Source: Nicotiana tabacum
Lineage: Eukaryota; Streptophyta; Magnoliopsida; Solanales; Solanaceae
Assembly (NCBI RefSeq): GCF_000715075.1
Contig: NC_134097.1
Span: 123,254,997 to 123,318,996 of the forward strand
Reading direction: 5' to 3'
DNA length: 64,000 nt
Shown: in pieces, positions 57,472 to 64,000 of the stretch
Layout: every line of letters begins with the position of its first letter
Numbering within the stretch: the first letter of the stretch is position 1
Made by a program: the position numbers and the translations under genes
The notes under the pieces: model-generated
The model's input: the letters and a program-made list of their open reading frames with translations, nothing else
Databases searched by the model: none
Told to the model about the DNA's origin: nothing

Positions 57472-57693
57472 TTTCTTTTTGTTTGTATTTTGTGTAAATA
57501 TTACATTATGTAAATAATAGCAAGAATTGTATTTTAACAACAATTTTATTTTAACACAATTTTATTTTAACAGTACAACACAAATACAAACATAGCAAAC
57601 CTAACATCACATAAATTCAGTACAACTAATGAAAACCCATGACAAGGGAAACATAAAGATACACTACTACGCTCAACACGTACATGTCATTGT
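57472..57693. other. Spacer between PMD and GRF genes
   Basis: AT-rich, convergent gene ends. Nothing recognised apart from possible 3' UTR sequence. Confidence 0.4.
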
Positions 57694-58050
57694 TTAGTCA
57701 CGACCGCCTAGTATTCTCTGCTCCAACCACTTGAGTTGGTCTTCCAGCTTTTTTTTTTCTTCCACCTCCTTGAGTTTCACCTTCAACTCCGCAACTTCTT
57801 GTTTGGATAGTCGCTCTTTTTCCCACTGCTTCAAACACAAACTATGAAGAGAATACAACTTGTCTTTGTATTATTCCTGCTCAAATGGTTTATCAATCCA
57901 TACCTTAAAATTGCAAACAGGTTCGTCAGGTTGCCTATAAAACTTGTTCATACACGTCTAGTAGCAGCGTCCAGCTTCTTCCCAACAATCGTGCATCATG
58001 CATCTTTTGCCACACTCGCACCTTGGAACATAAAGGGGTTGTCGAGACAT
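57694..58050 (-). pseudogene. Small GRF-type zinc finger/coiled-coil protein, in the MULE
   Basis: A frame of 119 codons from ATG 58050 to TAA 57694 is coherent except for stops at codon 31 (TAG) and codon 60 (TAA). The first half has the GRF-finger pattern: CxCG (RCECGKRC) then GRCY, a downstream Cys and CNFKVWID. The second half is a highly charged Lys/Glu coiled coil (about residues 72-112, for example EVAELKVKLKEVEEKKKLEDQLKWLEQ). GRF fingers bind nucleic acid in topoisomerases and repair nucleases. The role here is unknown, and the gene was found by reading through the stops. It lies between the PMD gene and the transposase. Confidence 0.72.
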
Positions 58051-58162
58051 TTGTTAAAGCGTAAATAGAAACCTTGATTTTATGGAAATATTTGCTATTG
58101 GTTATTGTTAAGTGCAGAAAATAACTAGAATTCACTCGTTATTTATAGGCAAGATTTCACAC

Positions 58163-58510
58163 AAAACGTAGTATTATACCGCGCTATACATATTAAATTT
58201 TTCTGAAATGAAACAGCTTTTGCGCAGTCGGTTCAACTTTTTTCAGACCGACAAGACAACACCCAAAACGTAGTATTGTACCGCGCTATACATATTAAAT
58301 TTTTTTGAGACGAAACAGCTTTTGCGCAGTCGGTTCAGCTTTTTTCAGACCGATAAGACAACACACAAAACGTAGAATTGTACCGCGCTATACATATTAA
58401 ATTTTTCTGAGACGAAATAGCTTTTGCGCAGTTGGTTTAGCTTTTTTCAGACCGACAAGACAACACACAAAACGTAGTATTGTATCGCGCTATACATATT
58501 AAATTTTTCC
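58163..58510 (+). repeat. 102-bp tandem repeats between MULE genes
   Basis: About 3.4 copies with cgtag(t/a)att at roughly 58168, 58270, 58372 and 58474. Each has (c/t)cgcgctatacatattaaattttt and cagctttt...cagaccg. The cgtagtattataccgcg word resembles the palindrome in the TIRs. The array sits upstream of the GRF gene, 5' to its ATG. Confidence 0.85.
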
Positions 58511-58916
58511 TATTGGTTATTATCCTTTATTTTCTTGTACGTTTCTTTAGTTATTTTCTTCGATTCCATTTTTAAGACAACGGCTATTTTAAGAAGCAAA
58601 TTTTCAAGAAGGATAATAAAGGATGTCTTGATTTTATAGGTTTTTTTTTAAAAAAATTCATATATGTTGCTTTAGTTATGGTTGTTGTGCTTTTATCTCT
58701 TCGAATATTATGTTATGAAATTTCAATCTTCAAATTGGTCTTCTTTACTAACACCAATAAGTTGAATGTTTGAACTACCATATCATCATCCCAATTCAAA
58801 AGGCCATGTTAAAAAATAAGATGTAACAAGATTGTGGAACATAATTTTATTTGATAGATATTGCAACATACACAAGTACAAACATTTATTACAAAAAACA
58901 TTACGAAAACAAAAGA
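58511..58916. other. Spacer upstream of the MULE transposase 3' end
   Basis: AT-rich, no gene recognised. It probably includes 3' UTR of the transposase on the minus strand. Confidence 0.4.
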
Positions 58917-61900
58917 CTAGGTGTATCCTTGATAGTTTGGTACATTCGATGAACTTGCACCAGGAGCTGGATTACTACCGCTACCCACACCAGCTGAAGG
59001 ACATTTACAACGGTCGTGTCCTGTTTGCGAGCATATGCCACATTTACGTGCATAAACAGTGTCACCAACATCCATTTGGTTCCGTATACGCGTTCTCTTT
59101 TGCACTTGCAGCTTGCGCAAATAGTCCTTGTTACACACCATTTTAAAAGGTTCTGATGGCCAATAATGCTCAGCACCCATGGCTGCAACTGCCCACTATA
59201 TGTGTCTACGTATGCAGCAACACTGTATTGCCTATCAATATAGTTGGTTGCCCCTAAACCAACTTGTTGAAAGCACTTCAAGGCATGTGTGCACGACATG
59301 TGATAGATGGTACATTTTCCACATGAACACAACCGGCTGGCTTCATTCACCATCCGTAGATTATTCTCCCGATGTCCGCGAATAGCGGTGCGAACTTCAA
59401 AAATACCCCAGTCGTGATCGTACTGTAAAAATGAATGCCAATGTGCTCGCCTCCTGTACTTCTCAAATCTTCTCATCGGCATTGGCATAAATTGAACACC
59501 CCTGTTCATCAATACCAATGCAGCTCTACACCTTTCAACAAACCTCTCCGCAATCTATTTGAATGTCATCCGGACCATGGCAGCGACAGGCAATCCACGT
59601 GCAAACTTCAACAAGTCGTTGAATGACTCTGACACATTTGTAGTCAGGGCTCCCTATCATTTGCCACCATCGACATGCATTGTCCACATGTGAAGCTCAT
59701 GTCCCATCAACCAAGTATAGGCTCGTGGATCTAATTAACGGATCGCTTCCATGCGCCTCGTGAATTTGCACTATTGGTGCTTAGTTGCAGCCATCCACAC
59801 TAAATCATGCAAGGCCTTGTCATGATATTTCTTCTGGAAATTGGCCTTCAGGTGCCTCACACAGTAACGGTGGTATGCATAAGGTTCCTGTCATTCAGGC
59901 AAATGCCGTACAAAACTTAAAATACCACCATGTCGATCAGATATTAGACAAATACCGGAACGCTGTTTGACAACGTGCTGCTTCAAGTGATTCAAAAAAA
60001 GCGTCCACGTCTCTTTGATTTCATTGGCACAAATGGCAAAAGATAGTGGAAATATTTGTCCGTTGGCATCTACTGCAACTGCAATCAAAAGCTTAATATC
60101 ATACTTTCCATAGACATGAGTACCGTCTATGGAAATTACAGGACGACAATGCATAAAACCATCAATTGCTGGTTTAAATTACCAGAACACATAGTTGAAA
60201 ATATATTCGGGTCTGTCCGGACTCCGCTCACGCCTCTATTCAACAACAGTCCTAGGGTTAAAATGTTGTAGTGCGGCCATGTACCTGGGTCTAGATGAAA
60301 ATGACTTATCCCAGTCGCCATAAATAATTTTAAAGGCACGTTTGTGCCCCAGATATGCCTTTCTTTTGGTTATAGTACACCCATACTCCCGGTGGACGGC
60401 TGTAATATACTCTTTAATCTTGAACCTAATGGACACTTCCAAGTATGGAATCAAGACAAGAGAAATCAAGTTTACATCCAGGTTGAAGTAATTCTCATTG
60501 AATGTGTACATTTCACATCTGTGGGTGCTAATATTTTACCCACTTTCCACAACCCTGATTTCTTCTTGATGGCATGCAACATCCAGTGACAACCCATAAA
60601 GTCTCTACGGCATACATCCTTGTATACCTCCGTAGTTGACTCCCTTACCATCATCTCACGGCACTCTCTTACGTTGTAGATTTTTACAGCCCTGATTATG
60701 CGAGCTTTATCAGGGAAATACATGTCCTTTGCCAGCACCGCTGGTCTAGACTCATCCCACATTGCTGACCAAAATTTGTCAGCATCCCTTGTGAGGGCAT
60801 CCATGTCCGGCATACTTGGCAAATTATTAAGGAAGGGAATATTTCGCTCATGAAATGGCACGTGGGGCTCGTACACTCTTGGTCTAGCGGGAGGTGGAGG
60901 AGCATGCTCCCTCGTCAGCTCAGGTTCGACATTCATTTCCTCATCATCATCATTCTCACTAGGGAAGGGTGTGTCATCTCCAGACTCATCAGCATTGTTG
61001 TCATAATCACTATCATCTTCCTGATTCTGCGCATCTACCAAATCACGAGTCAATACGTCGTCTATGGGCAACTGTGTGAGGTCAGGAACATCAAGTTGCT
61101 CGGGTTCACTGCACAAAAAGAACAAAATGATAAGCCACTCAATTAGATAAATACTTTACATATAGCTATATCATTTTACTTACAAGTCGTACCGTGTTGA
61201 TGTTCCATGATGGACATTTTCTTGTTGGTGATGACTCCCGGATGGACCACCGTGGTCCAACACGCCAGGACTACGCATATTCCAACTAGGAGCGGGGTCA
61301 TAATTTGTAAAATTCATATACAGACAATACCCCCTATGAAAAATATGAGTGTTAATACAAATCTAATTCAAACATAAAATAAACATCGCTAAAGCGTAGA
61401 AAAATTGAAGTTTACCAGTCGTCTTGTGGATTAAATAAAGTCAAAAAATTATTTTCTCGCTGCTCATTCGCCGGTGGTGACAAGTTTAAATCAAGGCAAG
61501 CTCTTTCATCAGGAATCTGTCTGGCAAAAACTGCTCCAGAATAACCACCCGATGACTGGGGGTTATCCCTACTATGCACACCCTCATTATTGGGAACGTC
61601 TTCAACCTTGACGTACATTTTCAATAATTTTATTACAATAAATTCACTGTATTCATCCGGAATCCGCAAAAAATCTCTAAGAGTTTCATCATCTTCGATG
61701 TTAAACTCAGAATAATAAGCAAATCCTCACGGAGTCACAGAATATGAAAATCTACCGGTTACTTTAAGGTTCACCGAACGTTTCCTCACACTCATTTTTT
61801 TACATAACAACGATACCAATTTATCATACTCCATTGTAAGCGGTAATTTAACATGACACTGTGGAGGTGAACTATGCCTCACAGAGTTATTCTCCATTAC

Positions 61901-61921
61901 AACCTCACTCCCCTCCCCCAA
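58917..61921 (-). pseudogene. MudrA-type MULE transposase, broken
   Basis: Minus-strand order: an N-terminal segment from ATG 61921 with a stop after VTGRFSYSVTP; exons near 61415-61725, 61185-61324 and onward from about 61107; an acidic stretch (60980-61110); the MuDR N-terminal DNA-binding domain (about 60530-60800); the DDE core (60154-59891: ISIDGTHVYGKY and LISDRHGGI carry the Asp residues); a SWIM zinc finger (CSCGKC...CTHAL near 59280-59340); and a C-terminal zinc knuckle CGICSQTGHDRCKC (near 59030). In-frame stops (several at expected Trp codons) after 60236, after 60170 and at 59890, plus frame changes, make it non-functional. The enzyme would cut and join the TIRs. Confidence 0.9.
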
Positions 61922-62329
61922 TATAATGAAACCTTTATTTTTGGCTCTTCAGACATTATAAAAAAATGCTTGATAACAAGAAGAGAAGTATGAACAGAAG
62001 TTTGAAGGAAAGTTTTGAATGGATTTTCATAAAATCCTAACGCCTTTAAATAAGGCAAGTCCTAGCTTGGGGTACGGAATTTTTTTATGTAAAACGCAGT
62101 ATAATACCACGCTTTATGTATTTGAATTATTGTTATGTCAGTTATCCGCAGAACACTTATTGGTGGGCCCAAAAATGAAGTAAAACGCAGTATAATACTG
62201 TGCTTTAGTAAAACGCAGTATTATATTGCGTTTTACACAAAAAATAAATTATTTATGTCAGTTATCTGCAGAACACTTATTGGTGGGCCCAAAAATGAAG
62301 TAAAACACAGTATAATACTGCGCTTTAGT
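61922..62329. repeat. Subterminal MULE region with duplicated palindrome block
   Basis: A block of about 130 bp (ttatgtcagttat(c/t)cgcag...gaagtaaaacgcagtataa) occurs twice (from about 62133 and 62253). No gene; includes the 5' UTR side of the transposase. Confidence 0.75.
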
Positions 62330-62536
62330 AAAACGTAGTATTATACTGCGTTTTACATTAAAAAATGAATTATTAACTAAAACGCAGTATTATACTATGT
62401 TTTCCTTTTAACGGCTACAAATTCCGTTAAACTAAAATGCAGTATAATACTGTGTTTTAGTTACAAAGGTAACTTTTTTTTTAGCTGTATAAAGGTATTT
62501 TGAGTCTAAAAATTCATTATTTTGGTTTCGGACTCC
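62330..62536 (-). repeat. Right TIR of the MULE
   Basis: Inverted counterpart of 52590-52800. It carries the same order of terminal GGAGTC, CAAAATAATGA..., TACCTTTATA and the repeated GCAGTATAATACTGC palindromes. Confidence 0.86.
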
Positions 62537-63739
62537 ATTTTTTGGTTGTGTTGAACATTCTCTCCAATTTTCAATTGTTGATGCATTTCTCATCAACTTT
62601 TAATATTTTTTGGTTTGTTTCCTTCATAAATTGATTAATTTATAATTGCAATTAACTTCAACATTAGTAAGTTCACAAAAAGAGTAAAAGAATCTCATGT
62701 TTTCATTCTGCTTCTACTTACGATGTTCCTAGACAACATGGACATTACACTTTGCTTTTAATCTATAACGGATCGTTTGGTATGATGGATAAATAAAAAT
62801 AATCTTAGAATAAAAATTTAGTATCGCCTTATTCCTTATTTGGTTACTAAATTTGGGATAAGTTATTTTAGCATTAAAAATAATAACAGGGTAACTTATA
62901 GACTAGAGAGTGGAATAATAACCCGAGGATAAAGCAGTAAAATTGTCAATCACAAGATTAATATAACATACCAAATATTCAATAAGAAATATTACTAAGA
63001 TAACAAATCACAACATAAATAATTCAGTATAACTAATTTCAACATAACTAATTCCTGCATAACCAAACTACCCCTAACAATACTACAACAAATGTCGAGT
63101 ATTGCTGCCAATTTAAATAGTTCAATCATCTTTGACTGTAATCGTCGGACTTTCATTGGCTATTCTCCTTTGCAAACATCAAGTGGCCAAATGAAAATAG
63201 AAAATTATTTATAATACCGGACCAGAAGTTAATTTTTTGGAGCTGATATATAATTTCTAAGACATGTTTGAAATGAAGAGTACAAATGCATTATATATAG
63301 TTAAACAGTTCAAAGGCATTTTTCTGTTGTCCCTGCAAGAAGCATATTACAGAAAGCTGTTTCTGAACGAAAAATTCACTGAAAAGGCAACAACACAACA
63401 ATATGTGTGAAAGGATATTATAAACGGCTCGCTCTTTCCCTAAAAGAACATCATTTTTTTTATAACAGTAGTGTCCAGGCCAGCTAGGGCGCTCCTCGAC
63501 TATCCCAAAAAGATTCATTCTCAAACATGCTAATGTCCTTCATCAATCCAGGCTGATTAAGAGGTAATATCGACATTGCAATAGGTTCTCTCCAGAAGAC
63601 AAGAACATAATGAGAGTAACGCAGTTTCAACAGACGGTCATTATTTATCTCCTTTCACTAAATACAGAACATGGAAACAGAGAGAAAAAATCTTATCAAC
63701 TTCAATTGCTAGCATACTAAATTCTAATTAAGCAAGATG
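62537..63739. other. Intergenic region between MULE and last gene
   Basis: AT-rich. It holds the probable 3' UTR of the minus-strand gene at its right side (from about 63300). No other feature recognised. Confidence 0.5.
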
Positions 63740-64000
63740 TTATTTCTTAGAGTAAGTTTGATGATCAGGTCCAATATCACGCGATCCAGTGTTAATGTAA
63801 GGCCCACGAAAAGTCGCCTGGGGTGGTAATGGCTTTGATGAATCAATCACTGGAGTTGCCCCCGATGATCTTGACCTGAATTGAAACCATGATACCTTTC
63901 AATTTGGCAATACTTCGAGAGATTGCCTCTTTATTTGTAACTAGCAACAAAGTTTTACTTACGCCATGTAAAATGGAAAGGACAAGCCAGCAGCTGCAAA
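63740..64000 (-). CDS. C-terminal exons of a small conserved plant protein (partial)
   Basis: The last exon is 63875-63740 and the preceding one runs from the window edge to 63963. The donor is GTAAGT (63957-63962) and the acceptor is TTCAG before GTCAAGATC. The join completes an Ala codon. The protein ends with ...LPPQATFRGPYINTGSRDIG, then PDHQTYSKK and the stop at 63740-63742. I believe this C-terminus is conserved in plants, but I cannot name the protein. There are no lesions, and the codon pattern is ordinary. The 5' part lies outside the window. Confidence 0.8.

Larger units (their letters stand above)
52590..62536. mobile_element. 9.9-kb Mutator-like element with three degenerate genes
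   Basis: The left end starts GGAGTCAGGAAACC. The right end, read inward, starts GGAGTCCGAAACCAAAAT. Alignable inverted similarity extends for about 200 bp. The flanking 9-mers attttgttg (52581-52589) and attttttgg (62537-62545) agree at 7 of 9, fitting an old 9-bp Mutator duplication. Inside are a plant-mobile-domain gene (plus), a small GRF-finger gene (minus) and a mudrA-type transposase (minus), each with premature stops. Several tandem arrays lie between the genes. Confidence 0.88.

Overview
This is plant nuclear DNA, almost certainly Nicotiana. The window opens inside an LTR that I recognise as the tobacco retrotransposon Tnt1 (31-bp-type U3 repeats, the short U3 palindrome and the TATA region are all present). 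The one complete host gene is a plastid Rieske oxygenase with plant introns. Everything else is layered transposable elements, mostly decayed; many of the in-frame stops look like C-to-T changes in Gln or Arg codons.

Layout. 1-422: Tnt1-type LTR. 1080-2210: Copia RT/RNase H remnant. 2284-2582: solo LTR (target duplication aaaat). 2824-7830: young full-length Copia element on the minus strand (duplication gtggg; two mismatches seen between its 355-bp LTRs; a single internal stop). 8330-11492: second decayed Copia gag-pol, split by a solo LTR and a hAT-like element. 12017-43870: a hAT-like element (8-bp duplication cttgtagc) that has been blown apart by a Ty3/gypsy element of the Tat/Ogre lineage (12552-42200). 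That element is itself interrupted by a 16.2-kb non-coding element with 4.5-kb LTRs (15942-32140, duplication catac) and by a 1.6-kb Athila-like solo LTR (32250-33836, duplication cactc). 43879-44801: intergenic. 44802-52176: seven-exon PTC52/ACD1-like gene, minus strand. 52590-62536: a 9.9-kb Mutator-like element (MULE) with long palindrome-rich terminal inverted repeats; it carries a plant-mobile-domain gene (plus), a small GRF-zinc-finger/coiled-coil gene (minus) and a mudrA-type transposase (minus), all broken by stops. 63740-64000: the 3' end of a small conserved host gene, minus strand.

Most interesting observation. A motif of about 60-73 nt occurs five times: four copies inside the non-coding element and one in the 3' region of the unrelated Tat/Ogre element that hosts it. 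The copies keep GAACTAC, TGAT(T/C)C and (A)TA(C/T)GTAGG. Their variable parts change in a coordinated way, so that three helices (P1, hairpin P2 and a pseudoknot-like pairing) form in all five copies and a further hairpin (P3) forms in four. This looks like a structured RNA (or DNA) element that I do not recognise.

How the parts relate. The Copia, Tat and MULE genes encode each element's own mobility proteins. The 16.2-kb element has no coding capacity and would need proteins in trans, plausibly from a Tat/Ogre relative sharing the structured motif. The Rieske gene is independent of the transposons, except that its introns hold a TRIM and a SINE-like fragment.
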